Shown piece after piece: positions 1 through 8,622 of a stretch of DNA of 64,000 bases. The position numbers were made by a program, and so were the translations under genes. The notes under the pieces were generated by a model that saw only the letters and a program-made list of their open reading frames with translations, was not told where the DNA came from and searched no databases. The stretch spans positions 62,001 through 126,000 of the forward strand of contig CAKUNF010000003.1 of assembly GCA_934668375.1 (NCBI GenBank), given 5' to 3'. Position 1 is the first letter of the stretch, and the number at the start of each line of letters is the position of its first letter. The stretch comes from an uncultured Parolsenella sp. (GTDB taxonomy: Bacteria > Actinomycetota > Coriobacteriia > Coriobacteriales > Atopobiaceae).

Positions 1-92
1 CGCAGCTCGGCGGCGTTCGAGACGTCCACCTCGCCGACGACGGACACCAGGGCGCAGCCCTCGTCGTTGGTTGTCTTGATGGAAAGGTCCAT
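1..92 (-). CDS. STAS-domain protein, anti-sigma factor antagonist-like (truncated by window edge)
   Basis: Only the first 30 or so codons lie in the window; the gene runs off the left edge. The reading frame starts MDLSIKTTNDEG and continues VSVVGEVDVSNAAELR. The G-E-V-D-V-x-N-A-x-x-L pattern is typical of the N-terminal strands of STAS domains in SpoIIAA/RsbV-type anti-sigma factor antagonists. The start is supported by a purine-rich AAGGGGAGGGG site a few bases upstream. It lies 16 bp downstream of the TPR protein gene on the same strand, so the two are probably co-transcribed. The regulated sigma factor cannot be seen. The family call rests on a short fragment. Confidence 0.6.
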   Translation of the reverse strand, partial: MDLSIKTTNDEGCALVSVVGEVDVSNAAEL

Positions 93-108
93 GTCCCCTC
101 CCCTTCCG

Positions 109-876
109 TTACTCGGCGTCCGTGGTGGCGTCCGAGCTTGTGATGGACTGCAGCTTCGAGGTGACGAAGCTCTTCATGCCGCACGTGTCGTCCGGATCGA
201 CCTCGAGCGCCTTGTTGTAGGCGTCCGTGGCCTTGTCCGTCTCGCCGGCATCCTCGTAGATCATGCCGAGGTTGGCCCAGGCGGGCGCATAGTCTGCCGT
301 GCCTGCGCAGAACTGCTCGAGCGCCGCGATGGCACCGTCCGTGTCGCCAAGATAGTACTGGCACAGCGCCCGGTTCACGTGAGCCGCGTTGGCGTCGTTG
401 CCCGCGAGGTACTCGTCATAGTAGCCCTCGGCCTTCTGGAGAAGGTCGGTCACGTGGGCCTGCTCGTCGTCCGTGCTCGCGTAGTTGCGGGCCATGTCGC
501 CCCACGTGAGGTAGTTGTTCGCGAGGTTGATGAGCGTCGCGGCGTCATCGGGATTGTCCGCGAGCTTGCTCTCGAGCGAGGAGACCGTCGAGGAGTAGCG
601 GCTGTCGAGCTCGTCCATGTAGGAGCTCGTCGTTGCCGCCTCGGAGCTGTCCGACGAGCTGCTCTGCGAACCGTCGGTCGAGCTCGACGAGGCCTGCATG
701 CCCGAGACGATGGCGGACAGCGACGGCAGCAGGATGGAGCCCACCATGATGATGGAGACGAGAATGACGGCCACGAGCACGAGCGGCCTGCGAGACGCGG
801 GGTTGACCACGCGCTCGGAGTGCTCGTCCTCAGACGAAGCCGTCTCCCTGTTATCCTTCTTGGCCTTCGATGCCAT
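109..876 (-). CDS. Membrane-anchored tetratricopeptide repeat protein
   Basis: The 255-residue product has a charged cytoplasmic N-terminus of about 30 residues, one hydrophobic segment (about 31-55), then a Ser/Asp/Gln-rich low-complexity stretch. The C-terminal half (about 110-245) contains TPR-like helical pairs: NPDDAATLINLANNYLTWGD, a second unit around ANAAHVNRALCQYYLGDTDGAI, and the clear unit APAWANLGMIYEDAGETDKA. The design is that of a surface- or wall-facing protein-interaction scaffold held by one membrane helix. It is followed closely by the STAS gene. No catalytic motif is visible and the partner is unknown. Confidence 0.75.
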   Translation of the reverse strand: MASKAKKDNRETASSEDEHSERVVNPASRRPLVLVAVILVSIIMVGSILLPSLSAIVSGMQASSSSTDGSQSSSSDSSEAATTSSYMDELDSRYSSTVSSLESKLADNPDDAATLINLANNYLTWGDMARNYASTDDEQAHVTDLLQKAEGYYDEYLAGNDANAAHVNRALCQYYLGDTDGAIAALEQFCAGTADYAPAWANLGMIYEDAGETDKATDAYNKALEVDPDDTCGMKSFVTSKLQSITSSDATTDAE

Positions 877-1111
877 GCCATGACCTTCCTGCCCGACCGT
901 TCGGACGACCCTACTTATTAGTATGTCCCCGCGTCAACCCTAGGGCCAAGTTGGACACATGGCGGACATTCTACCCCAAGCCACCAAAATACCATTCGCA
1001 CGGCAAGGGGGACGGGCCCTTCCGGCACGTCAGACGCCGGGCGGACCCGCCCCCCCTGTCATCTGTTTTCCCCTGCCACGACAGAGGAGACGCCCCTGCC
1101 ATGGCGACTGG

Positions 1112-2404
1112 CTACCTCTCGGACCTTGCCAGGCGCGCCGAGACGAGCCTCACGCAGGCAACGAAGACGTCCAAAGCGGCCCCAAGGTCCTCGAGCGAGG
1201 GATAGGACGGCGCGATGCGGATGTTCGTGTCTCGCGGGTCCTTGCCATAGGGCCACGTGGCGCCGGCTCCCGTCATCTTGACGCCCAGCTCGGCGGCAAG
1301 CGACACGATGGCCTTTGCGGAGCCCTCGGGGCCGTCGAACGAGACGAAGTAGCCACCCTTGGGGTGAGACCACGTGGCGCAGCCCAGGTCGCCGAGCCCC
1401 TCGGCGAGCTTGCGCTCCACAAGCTCGAAGCGCGGACGCAGCACGCGCGCCTGGTCGGCCATGTGGGCGCGCACGGCGGCGGCATCGGGCAGCCAGCGCT
1501 CGTGCATGAGCTGGCAGATCTTGTCGGAGCAGACGCGCTCGATGCCGAACCAGGCGCGCAGGTCGTCGGCGTCCGCGGCGCTCGCGGCCACGGCAGCGAT
1601 GCCGCTGCCCGGGAACGTCACCTTGCTCGTGGAGGCGAACTCGTAGACGAGGTCGTCGTTGCCCGCCCCGGCCACGGCGCCAAAGATCTCCAGAAGCTCG
1701 TCGGGCTCGTCGGTGAGGTCATGCACGATGTAGGCGTTGTCCCAGAAGATGCGGAAGTCGGGCGCTGCCGGCTTCAGCGTGGCCATGCGGCGCACCGTCT
1801 CGTCCGAGTAGGTGATGCCCGTGGGGTTGGAGTACTTGGGAACGCACCAGATGCCCTTGACCGTGGGGTCGGACTCGACGAGGCGGCAGACCTCGTCCAT
1901 GTCGGGGCCGTCCGGGCCCATGGTAACCGGCACGTTCTCAAAGCCGGCATTGGCGGAGACGGCAAAGTGGCGGTCGTAGCCGGGACTGGGGCAGAGGAAC
2001 TTGAGCGTCGCACGCTGGGCCTGCAGCACCTGGGGCTCGCATCCGCGCACGCCCTTCACCCAGCCGTGCAGCACGACGTCGCTCATGATGTTGAGGCTCG
2101 AGGACCCACCGAGAGTCACGTTGGCGGCGTCCACTCCCAAGATGTCCGCCATGAGGGCGCGCGCACCGGGCAGACCGTCCGGGCAGCCGTAGTTGCCCGC
2201 GTCCACGCCCCCGTCCGTGAGGTCGGAGTCGGACGCGAGGACGTCGAGCATCGGGCGGGACAGGTCGACCTGCTCGGGAGAGGGCTTGCCCCTCGCCATG
2301 TCCAGGGACAGACCCTGGGCCCTGAGCTTCTCGACGTCCGCCTCGAGCTGCGCGATCGCAGCATCGAGCTCCTCGGTGGTCATTGCCTCGTAGACGCTAG
2401 CCAT
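1112..2404 (-). CDS. Aspartate aminotransferase, subgroup Ic (PLP-dependent)
   Basis: 430 residues. It matches the actinobacterial-type aspartate aminotransferase family (fold type I, subgroup Ic), which makes glutamate and oxaloacetate from aspartate and 2-oxoglutarate. Visible landmarks are the N-terminal DMARGKPSPEQVDLSRPM block, YGCPDGLPGARALMADILG, the substrate/PLP region VPKYSNPTGITYSDE, the cofactor Asp/Tyr region FWDNAYIVHDL, the Schiff-base lysine in STSKVTFPGSG, and a late NIRIAPSYP arginine motif. The start at 2404 is chosen because GGGAG lies about 7 bases upstream; the frame stays open further upstream but has no family similarity there. It is divergent from the small gene at 2480. 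Confidence 0.88.
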   Translation of the reverse strand: MASVYEAMTTEELDAAIAQLEADVEKLRAQGLSLDMARGKPSPEQVDLSRPMLDVLASDSDLTDGGVDAGNYGCPDGLPGARALMADILGVDAANVTLGGSSSLNIMSDVVLHGWVKGVRGCEPQVLQAQRATLKFLCPSPGYDRHFAVSANAGFENVPVTMGPDGPDMDEVCRLVESDPTVKGIWCVPKYSNPTGITYSDETVRRMATLKPAAPDFRIFWDNAYIVHDLTDEPDELLEIFGAVAGAGNDDLVYEFASTSKVTFPGSGIAAVAASAADADDLRAWFGIERVCSDKICQLMHERWLPDAAAVRAHMADQARVLRPRFELVERKLAEGLGDLGCATWSHPKGGYFVSFDGPEGSAKAIVSLAAELGVKMTGAGATWPYGKDPRDTNIRIAPSYPSLEDLGAALDVFVACVRLVSARLARSER

Positions 2405-2479
2405 GTGGTCTCCCATCCGCCGTCTGTCCGATACGCTCGCGCGCAGTCTCAGATGAGTATATGCGTTACCATTGGCCGC

Positions 2480-2740
2480 ATGGAAAAGCCGCCCTACATT
2501 CCCAACTCGGACGAGTTCGGAGAGCTCCAGCGCTTCGTTGACGCGCTGTACGCCTCCGAGACCCTCGTGGACAACCTCGACGTGCAGGTCATGGCGCAGA
2601 CGTTCGACCTGCCCGAGGACCTCATCGAGGTCGTCTCCATGCTGCCGAGCGGTCTGTACGAGCGCGAGCGCCTTGCAGACCAGCTCAACTCGGCGCTCGC
2701 CGCGCACGGCTGGACGCAGCGCTTTGGCACGGTCGAGTAG
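2480..2740 (+). CDS. Small conserved hypothetical protein (86 aa)
   Basis: A short acidic protein starting MEKPPYIPNSDEFGELQRFVDALYA. It looks fully helical, with a VMAQTFDLPEDLIEVVSMLP segment that resembles a small helical or HTH-like bundle, but I do not recognise a family. The coding pattern (GC-rich third positions, no proline-arginine noise) supports a real gene, unlike the overlapping frames. No good ribosome binding site precedes either this ATG or the in-frame ATG at 2453, so the transcript could be leaderless. Only 75 bp separate it from the divergent aminotransferase, so both promoters must share this gap. Confidence 0.6.
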   Translation: MEKPPYIPNSDEFGELQRFVDALYASETLVDNLDVQVMAQTFDLPEDLIEVVSMLPSGLYERERLADQLNSALAAHGWTQRFGTVE

Positions 2741-2792
2741 CGCGCCCGGCGATACCGCCAATCAGATGGCGCCCGTCGACGCTCTCGCCAAC

Positions 2793-2824
2793 AAAAAACG
2801 GGCGCCCGCAGAGGCGAGCGCCCG
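2793..2824 (-). terminator. Rho-independent terminator downstream of nhaA
   Basis: Reading the minus strand, a 7-bp stem CGGGCGC/GCGCCCG with a 12-base loop is followed directly by six T residues (complement of 2793-2798). It lies 9 bp after the nhaA stop codon. Confidence 0.8.
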
Positions 2825-2833
2825 CAAGGAGCC

Positions 2834-4228
2834 CTAGTTCTCGGAAGCACCGTCCGCAGCCTCGGGCTTGCGCGTGGCCACGAGGATGAACACGCTGCCC
2901 ACGATGGCGCTCGCCACGGAGCACGCGAGGATGGCGCACTTGGCCGCCAGCACCTCGCCCTCCACGCTGAACGCGAGGCCCGCGATGAGGATCGACATCG
3001 TGAAGCCCAGGCCGCCCATGAGGCCCACGCCGACGATCTGCCTCCAGTCCACGCCGCGCGGCAGCTTGGCAAAGCCGATCTTCACGAGCACGAACGTCAC
3101 GCCGATGATGCCGATGGGCTTGCCGAGAAACGCGCCGAGGAACACGCCACGTGTGACCGGGTCGGCGACGATGGTCGCAGGGTCTGCCCCCACGAGACAC
3201 ACCTGCGCGTTCACGAAGGCGAACAGCGGCAGGATGACGAAGTTCACAAGCACGGAGATGGCATGCTCCACGCGCTGCAGCGGCGGGGTCACGTGGTGCA
3301 TGACGCGCTCGACGCCCTCGGCCACCACCGTGAAGTCGTGCTGGCCCAGCACGTGGGACTCGTTGTCATAGGCATCGTCGAGCACGATGGCCTTGTCGCG
3401 CAGCCAGCCGCGCAGGGAGTCGAGCTGGATGTCGGAGCGGGCCGGCAGGAACAGCGCGAGAATGACGCCGGCGAGCGTGGCGTGGATGCCGGAGTTGAAC
3501 ATGCACACCCACAGCACGAGGCCCACGACGATGTACCAGCGCGCCGAGTACACGTGGCAGCGGTGCAGCGCCGCAAGCACCACGACGCAGCCCAGCGACG
3601 CGGCGAGCCACGGGATGGACGGCGTCTGGCCGTAGAACACCGCGATGACGATGATGGCGAGGATGTCGTCGGCGATGGCGAGCGTGGAGAAGAACACCTT
3701 CGTGGCGGGCGCCACGCGGTCTCCGAGCAGCGACATGATGCCGAGCGCGAACGCGATGTCCGTCGCCATGGGGACGGCCCAGCCGTGCGGGGCGCCGTTC
3801 GCGCCGAGGTTCAGCAGCATGTAGATGATGGACGGCACGGCAACGCCGCCCACGGCCGCGAGCATGGGCAGTGCGGCCTGACGGGGACGCCTCAGCTGGC
3901 CCACCGTCATCTCGTACTTGAGCTCGATGCCCACGAGCAAAAAGAAGATGGCCATGAGGAAGTCGTTCACGAACTGCTCGAGCGTGAGCGTCGCAGACCA
4001 CGAGCCGATGCCGAGCGTCACGCCCGTCTCGAAGAAGTGGTGAACCGCCTCGTAGGCCGGCGTGTTCGCCACGATGACGGCGAGGATGGCGGCAAGCACC
4101 ATCACGGCCGCGGCTATCGTTCCGTTCGAGGTGATCTCGTGGATGGATCCGCGCTTCTCGATCCTGCGCGCAACGGCGTCGATGCCGATGATCTCCTCGT
4201 CAATGATGGACTCAGGGGTCTGGGCCAT
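2834..4228 (-). CDS. nhaA: Na+/H+ antiporter NhaA
   Basis: 464 residues with about 12 hydrophobic segments. NhaA swaps external protons for internal sodium in the cytoplasmic membrane and handles salt and alkaline stress. The family signatures are clear: FFLLVGIELKYEM in the fourth helix region, ATDIAFALGIMSLLGDRVP-like sequence (here ATDIAFALGIMSLLGDRVA), and the double-aspartate ion-binding site in LAIADDILAIIVIA, equivalent to Asp163/Asp164 of the E. coli protein. There is a roughly 35-residue acidic N-terminal extension before the first helix. It is a single-gene unit ended by the terminator at 2793. A possible -10 (TATACA) for it lies near 4335 on the minus strand. Confidence 0.95.
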   Translation of the reverse strand: MAQTPESIIDEEIIGIDAVARRIEKRGSIHEITSNGTIAAAVMVLAAILAVIVANTPAYEAVHHFFETGVTLGIGSWSATLTLEQFVNDFLMAIFFLLVGIELKYEMTVGQLRRPRQAALPMLAAVGGVAVPSIIYMLLNLGANGAPHGWAVPMATDIAFALGIMSLLGDRVAPATKVFFSTLAIADDILAIIVIAVFYGQTPSIPWLAASLGCVVVLAALHRCHVYSARWYIVVGLVLWVCMFNSGIHATLAGVILALFLPARSDIQLDSLRGWLRDKAIVLDDAYDNESHVLGQHDFTVVAEGVERVMHHVTPPLQRVEHAISVLVNFVILPLFAFVNAQVCLVGADPATIVADPVTRGVFLGAFLGKPIGIIGVTFVLVKIGFAKLPRGVDWRQIVGVGLMGGLGFTMSILIAGLAFSVEGEVLAAKCAILACSVASAIVGSVFILVATRKPEAADGASEN

Positions 4229-4287
4229 GTCACTCCGTTCTGGGCTTGTCGCCCATCTTGTGCGGGGCAGGCGGCCTCGCGTCTCAG

Positions 4288-4323
4288 AAGGGCCGCCGAC
4301 GCTCGCGTGCGCCGGCGGCCCTT
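4288..4323 (-). terminator. Strong hairpin between ppaC and nhaA, probable ppaC terminator
   Basis: An 11-bp perfect stem, AAGGGCCGCCG/CGGCGGCCCTT, sits between the ppaC stop (4446) and nhaA start (4228). The tract after it on the minus strand is only TTCTG, so it is a weak intrinsic terminator. Nothing else coding is visible in this 217-bp gap. Confidence 0.5.
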
Positions 4324-4445
4324 GGCTTGCTACAAAATGTATACCCTGCCCGAAGCGTCGGGCACAGGCGTTACCCAGCGGTTACGCAAATCATCCGCAA
4401 CTTGCGGGCAATGGCCCCGCCAAGGTCCGCTCGAGGGAGGCGGCC

Positions 4446-5372
4446 CTACTCGGCGGCAGCCAGGATCGGGGCGGCAACCTGCTTCTTGCGGGAGAGCACG
4501 CCGGGCATCCAGACGCCATCGTGCTCGTCGGCGATGCCGAGGCCCTTCTGGGCAAGCTCGGTGTCGCCCTCGAACAGGACCTGGGAGCCCTCCTCCATGA
4601 TGTCGGTGACGCACAGGACGATGCCGTCGGCCCCCTTGTCGGCGGCGTAGGCGCGCATGGCCTCGCGGATCTCGTCGATCATGCCGAGTGCACGGGTCTT
4701 GTCGACCGTCTCGTACTGGCCGATGAGGAGCTTCTTGCCGGCCGGCTCGAACATCTTGATGTCGTTGCCCACCATCTCGGCGGCCGTGAAGGAGCCGGAC
4801 GGGCGGGAGAGGAAGACCTCCATGCCAAACTTGACGGGGTCGACGCCCACCTGCTCGCCAAGCTTGGCGGCCATGGCGCGGTCCACGTCGGTGGTCGTGG
4901 GGCTCTTGAGCATGAGCGTGTCGGTCATCATGGCAGAGAGCAAAAGCTTTGCCTGGACGTCGGAGGGCTGCTGGCCGAGGACCTCGAACAGCTTGGCCAC
5001 GATGGTGCAGCTGGAGCCCCAGGGCAGGCAGATGTAGTGCAGCGGGGCGGCCGTCTCGAAGTCGCCGATGCGGTGGTGGTCAACGACGCCGGTCACGACG
5101 GCGCCCTTGAGACCCTCGACGGACTGGGCGGACTCGTTGTGGTCGGTCAGGACGACGAGCTGGCCCTCCTCGACGCTCTCGATCTGCTCGGGCTCGGCGA
5201 TGCCGGCCTCGGCGAGGAGCTTGGCGGACTCGGCGGGCAGCGCGCCCAGGGCGCAGGCCTTGTACTCGTTGCCGTCGTAGCTCACCTGGTTGAGCAGCTG
5301 GGACAGGACGACGGCGCTCATGATGGCGTCGTTGTCGGGGTTCTTGTGGCCAAAGACGTAGACCGTGCTCAT
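4446..5372 (-). CDS. ppaC: Manganese-dependent inorganic pyrophosphatase (DHH family)
   Basis: 308 residues, the usual length for family II pyrophosphatases, which split pyrophosphate to two phosphates and drive biosynthetic reactions. Metal-binding motifs are in order: FGHKNPDNDAI near the N-terminus, a DHN motif (VLTDHNESAQS), the DHH motif in GVVDHHRIGDFET, and the C-terminal SRKKQV substrate-binding motif near the end (VLSRKKQVAAPI). The start at 5372 has AAAGGAG six bases upstream; the frame extends upstream, but that part has no similarity to the family. Confidence 0.96.
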   Translation of the reverse strand: MSTVYVFGHKNPDNDAIMSAVVLSQLLNQVSYDGNEYKACALGALPAESAKLLAEAGIAEPEQIESVEEGQLVVLTDHNESAQSVEGLKGAVVTGVVDHHRIGDFETAAPLHYICLPWGSSCTIVAKLFEVLGQQPSDVQAKLLLSAMMTDTLMLKSPTTTDVDRAMAAKLGEQVGVDPVKFGMEVFLSRPSGSFTAAEMVGNDIKMFEPAGKKLLIGQYETVDKTRALGMIDEIREAMRAYAADKGADGIVLCVTDIMEEGSQVLFEGDTELAQKGLGIADEHDGVWMPGVLSRKKQVAAPILAAAE

Positions 5373-5475
5373 TGACACTCCTTTATCTGCGAGGCCCGCG
5401 AGGGCGTCTGCCGAATTCACAACACTTCATTGTACTAGCTCAGGAGCCGCGGGGACAGCTGGCCCCGCACCATTG

Positions 5476-6030
5476 TCACCGCCGCAGCAGCGCCAGGCTC
5501 TGCTCCACGAAGACCTTGTCGGCCACGGCCTCCACGCCCGCGCCCATGATGCGCGCGAGGTCGGGGGCCACCTCCGCACCCGAGGCACCAACGAGCGACA
5601 CGCTCGGCGTGTCGAGCGGCGCCCCCGCGTCAAAGCGCCGCGCCAACGCGTCCTCGAGGGCGCCTGCCAGCCCGTCGTAGGCGCTCGCCACGTTGACGCC
5701 GCGGTCGACGCATGCCTCGTACATCGCCTTTATCTCGTTGATGGAGAAGACGCACTTGAACGCGCAGACAAACGTGAGGGTGGCCACGTGACGGCGCGTG
5801 TAGCGCCGACGCTGAGGGGCGGGTACCACGCGCTGCTTCACGTAGTTGTTCACCATGGAGCCCGTGATGAGCTCCTCGCCCGGCGAGACCATGAACGCCA
5901 GGCTCTGCGAGACGAGCGTCAGCACCTGGTCGAGGTAGAGCTCGATCATCGGCATCTCGTCGACGCGCAGGATGTGGGCCTCGCGCATTCGGCGGGCCAG
6001 GGCGCGCGCATTGTCCTCGTCAAGCGTCAT
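5476..6030 (-). CDS. DUF1836 domain protein
   Basis: 184 residues. The sequence pattern, with LYLDQVLTLVSQSLAFM, GSMVNNYVKQRVVPAPQRRRYTRRHVATL and CVFSINEIKAMYE, is characteristic of DUF1836 (YkrK-like). The central NNYVK...Q...RYTRRHVA segment resembles the helix-turn-helix part of MerR-type proteins (a lone helix pair that reads tip sequence and a following R-Y-x-R wing). A DNA-binding role is therefore an inference. The start has GGGAG upstream. It is divergent from the DegV gene, and a perfect inverted repeat lies in their shared promoter region, so autoregulation is plausible. Confidence 0.75.
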   Translation of the reverse strand: MTLDEDNARALARRMREAHILRVDEMPMIELYLDQVLTLVSQSLAFMVSPGEELITGSMVNNYVKQRVVPAPQRRRYTRRHVATLTFVCAFKCVFSINEIKAMYEACVDRGVNVASAYDGLAGALEDALARRFDAGAPLDTPSVSLVGASGAEVAPDLARIMGAGVEAVADKVFVEQSLALLRR

Positions 6031-6079
6031 GTCGTCTCCCCCAGCCGTCCGGCCGTGACGGCCTCATGCAAGTTTACAC

Positions 6080-6109
6080 ATTATCGATACGTGCACATCT
6101 AGTTTTGAA
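6080..6109 (-). promoter_or_regulatory. Candidate promoter of the DUF1836 gene
   Basis: On the minus strand TTCAAA (complement of 6104-6109) and GATAAT (complement of 6080-6085) are spaced by 18 bases, about 50 bp before the gene start. Confidence 0.45.
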
Positions 6110-6117
6110 TACTAGAT
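6097..6117. promoter_or_regulatory. Inverted repeat, candidate operator between DUF1836 and DegV genes
   Basis: Perfect 7-bp arms ATCTAGT/ACTAGAT separated by 7 bases. The repeat covers the -35 of the minus-strand promoter and abuts a possible -10 (TAGAAT, 6117-6122) for the DegV gene. A regulator bound here could control both genes; which protein binds is unknown. Confidence 0.45.
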
Positions 6118-6191
6118 AGAATAGACGAGAAAGAAGCGGACGCGAGGCGGCCCAGACGCCGCCTCCCCCACCCGACACGCAAGGAGCACGC

Positions 6192-7052
6192 ATGAACGAC
6201 CAGCGCATCGCCATCCTCACGGACACGGGCACGAACGTCCCCGCGGACTTCGCCGCCGCCCATGACGTGCGCAACGTGTCGCTCGTCGTGAACTACTCGG
6301 ACGGGTCATACCGCTCGGGCGTCGACATCACGACCGACGAGGTCATCGACCGCTTCGCCACCGAGATCCCCACGACGAGCCTGCCCTCGCCCAAAGACAT
6401 CCAGACCGCGCTCGAGGCGGCGCAGGCGGACGGCTACGAGCGTGCCGTGTTCGTGACGATCAGCTCGGGCCTCTCGGCCACGAACCAGACGGTCGAGCTC
6501 GTCGCGGGCCAGATGGAGGGCTTCCCCGTCACCGTCGTGGACACGAAGAGCATCGGCGTGGCGGCGGGGCTTGTGGTCATGGCCGCCGCCGAGATGGTCG
6601 AGGCCGGCATTCCCTACGAGGAGCTCGGTCCCAGGCTCGCCGACCTCTCCGAGCACACGCGCGTCTACTTCACGGTGCGCGAGCTCAAGTACCTGCGCCA
6701 CGGCGGCCGCATCAACGAGGCCACCTATCGCCTGGGCAGCGCGCTCAACATCAAGCCCGTCTTCTACTGCGACGAACAGGGCAAGTACGCCACGGTCAAG
6801 AAGGCGCGCGGCTGGGAGAAGGCCCTTTCCGCCGAGCTTGCCTTCATCCAGGAGCAGGCCAGGAACTACGAAAAGGTCGTGTGCGCCGTGTGCTGCACCA
6901 AGGCCGAGGACCGCCTCGAGGAGCTCTCCTCGCGCATCCGCGAGACGATTCCCAACGTGGTCGACGTCGTGGAGAGCGGCATCTCGCCCGACCTCATCGT
7001 CCACACGGGCGCGAGCCTCGTGGGCATGGCCGTGCAGCCCACCTGGCGCTAG
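6192..7052 (+). CDS. DegV family fatty-acid-binding protein
   Basis: 286 residues. DegV-family (FakB-like) proteins bind a fatty acid and can present it to a fatty acid kinase. Signatures are the opening IAILTDTGTNVPADFA, PTTSLPSPKDIQTALEAA, FVTISSGLSATNQTVE, VVDTKSIGVAAGLVV, and the domain-2 motif ELKYLRHGGRINEATYRLGSALNIKPV. Length and motif order are normal for the family. AAGGAG lies 7 bases before the ATG. It is divergent from the DUF1836 gene. No FakA-like kinase is present in this window, so the partner would have to be elsewhere. Confidence 0.92.
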   Translation: MNDQRIAILTDTGTNVPADFAAAHDVRNVSLVVNYSDGSYRSGVDITTDEVIDRFATEIPTTSLPSPKDIQTALEAAQADGYERAVFVTISSGLSATNQTVELVAGQMEGFPVTVVDTKSIGVAAGLVVMAAAEMVEAGIPYEELGPRLADLSEHTRVYFTVRELKYLRHGGRINEATYRLGSALNIKPVFYCDEQGKYATVKKARGWEKALSAELAFIQEQARNYEKVVCAVCCTKAEDRLEELSSRIRETIPNVVDVVESGISPDLIVHTGASLVGMAVQPTWR

Positions 7053-7065
7053 GCCACACGCCAAC

Positions 7066-7130
7066 GGTGACAGTTTGACCCCGTCCCCAAGTGTCACGGT
7101 GACAGCTGGGGACGGGGTCAAACTGTCACC
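7066..7130. repeat. Inverted pair of a dispersed palindromic repeat (family A)
   Basis: Two copies of one element in opposite orientation back to back. Unit one (7066-7097) begins GGTGACAGTTTGACCCCG and ends GTGTCAC. Unit two (7098-7130) is its near reverse complement, ending CGGGGTCAAACTGTCACC. The pair can fold into a long hairpin. Other copies lie at 14490-14571 and 45628-45660. It sits 13 bp after the DegV stop, in the 183-bp gap before the next gene. Confidence 0.85.
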
Positions 7131-7235
7131 GTGCCCCACGTAAACAGCTCGCAACAAGCGCCGCCACACCTCGCCTCGCCCACGGAGTCCGTGCATAATG
7201 GACGCGTCGTACAAAGCGAGAGCTAAGGGGACACA

Positions 7236-8600
7236 GTGGCAATCACCGCAGAAGAGGTCGCCGAGACCCTCAACATGGTCACCGAGCAGCACCTCGACAT
7301 CCGCACGATCACCATGGGCATCAACCTCATGGGCTGCGCGGACTCCAACCTCGACCGCATGTGCACCAAGGTCTACGACCACATCACCAAGACGGCCGAG
7401 AACCTCGTGCCCGTGGCGGAGAGCCTCGAGCGCGAGTACGGCATCCCCATCGTAAACAAGCGCGTCTCCGTGACGCCCGTCGCCCAGATCGCCGCGGCCT
7501 GCCCCGACACGGACCTCGTCCCGCTCGCCCACGCGCTCGACCGCGCGGCTGCCACGCTTGGCATCGACTATCTCGGCGGCTACTCCGCCCTCGTCCACAA
7601 GGGCATCGGCGACGCAGACCGCCGCCTCATCAACTGCATACCCGAGGCGCTCGCTAGCACGAGCCGCGTGTGCTCGAGCGTAAACGTCGCGAGCCTGCGC
7701 GCGGGCATCAACATGGACGCCGTGCTCATGGTGGCCCAGACCGTGCTGGACTGCGCGCGACTCACGGCAGACCAGGACTCCATCGGTGCGAGCAAGTTCG
7801 TCGTGTTCTCCAACATGGTGGAGGACTCCCCCTTCATGGCCGGCGCCACGCACGGCTCGGGCGAGGCGGACGCCGTGATCAACGTGGGCGTCTCCGGCCC
7901 CGGCGTCATGGCCGCGGCGCTCGAGGAGCTCCCCGAGACGGCGAGCATGATGGACGTGGCCGAACGCATCAAGCAGACGGCGTTCAAGATCACGCGCGCC
8001 GGCGAGCTCATGAGCCGCGAGGCGGCGCGTCGCCTGGGCAAGGAGAAGGGCATCGTGGACCTGTCGCTCGCCCCGACGCCCGCCATCGGAGACTCCGTGG
8101 CCCGCATCCTGGAGATCATCGGCGTCGGCCAGTGCGGCGGCCCCGGCACCACGTGCGCCCTGGCCATGCTCAACGACGCCGTCAAGAAGGGCGGCGTCAT
8201 GGCGAGCTCGAGCGTGGGCGGCCTGTCCGGCGCGTTCATCCCCGTATCCGAGGACGCCGGCATGATCGATGCCGCCGAGGCAGGCGCGCTGTCGCTCGAG
8301 AAGCTCGAGGCCATGACCTGCGTGTGCTCCGTGGGCCTCGATATGATCGCCGTACCCGGCGACACCCCCGTCGAGGCCATCGCCGGCATCATCGCGGACG
8401 AGATGGCGATCGGCGTCATCAACAACAAGACCACGGCCGTGCGCCTCATCCCCGCCATCGGCAAGTCCGAGGGCGACTCGGTGGAGTTCGGCGGCCTGTT
8501 CGGCCGTGCGCCCGTCATGCACGTGAACCCAAACGCCGGCACCGTGCTCGCCCACCGCGGCGGCCGCTTCCCGGCGCCGCTCAACTCCCTCAAGAACTAG
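7236..8600 (+). CDS. DUF711/UPF0210 family protein (PFL family)
   Basis: 454 residues, the normal size of the UPF0210 family, which is structurally related to pyruvate formate-lyase but has no established reaction. Characteristic stretches are [72 protein letters not shown], and the glycine-rich end [12 protein letters not shown]. The start is a GTG preceded by AAGGGG. In many genomes this gene is paired with a small ACT-domain gene (UPF0237); no such partner is present here. The serine hydrolase follows only 22 bp after its stop. Confidence 0.9.
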   Translation: MAITAEEVAETLNMVTEQHLDIRTITMGINLMGCADSNLDRMCTKVYDHITKTAENLVPVAESLEREYGIPIVNKRVSVTPVAQIAAACPDTDLVPLAHALDRAAATLGIDYLGGYSALVHKGIGDADRRLINCIPEALASTSRVCSSVNVASLRAGINMDAVLMVAQTVLDCARLTADQDSIGASKFVVFSNMVEDSPFMAGATHGSGEADAVINVGVSGPGVMAAALEELPETASMMDVAERIKQTAFKITRAGELMSREAARRLGKEKGIVDLSLAPTPAIGDSVARILEIIGVGQCGGPGTTCALAMLNDAVKKGGVMASSSVGGLSGAFIPVSEDAGMIDAAEAGALSLEKLEAMTCVCSVGLDMIAVPGDTPVEAIAGIIADEMAIGVINNKTTAVRLIPAIGKSEGDSVEFGGLFGRAPVMHVNPNAGTVLAHRGGRFPAPLNSLKN

Positions 8601-8622
8601 CTCGGGAGTGGCAACCAACCAT

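Noticed and set aside
1020..1060. Terminator after the aspartate aminotransferase gene
   Set aside because: A GGGCG/CGCCC stem exists near 1037, but it is only 5 bp with a 3-base loop and has no T tract.
4324..4445. Riboswitch in the nhaA leader (GCCCGAAGCGTCGGGC hairpin and GTTACGC repeats)
   Set aside because: A small hairpin is present, but the conserved pattern of a sodium or pH-responsive riboswitch class is not recognisable.
5448..5475. Possible partial family A repeat after the DUF1836 gene
   Set aside because: A short GCGGGG/CCCCGC hairpin with GACAGCTGG shares a few bases with family A, but the diagnostic GTTTGACCCC core is missing.
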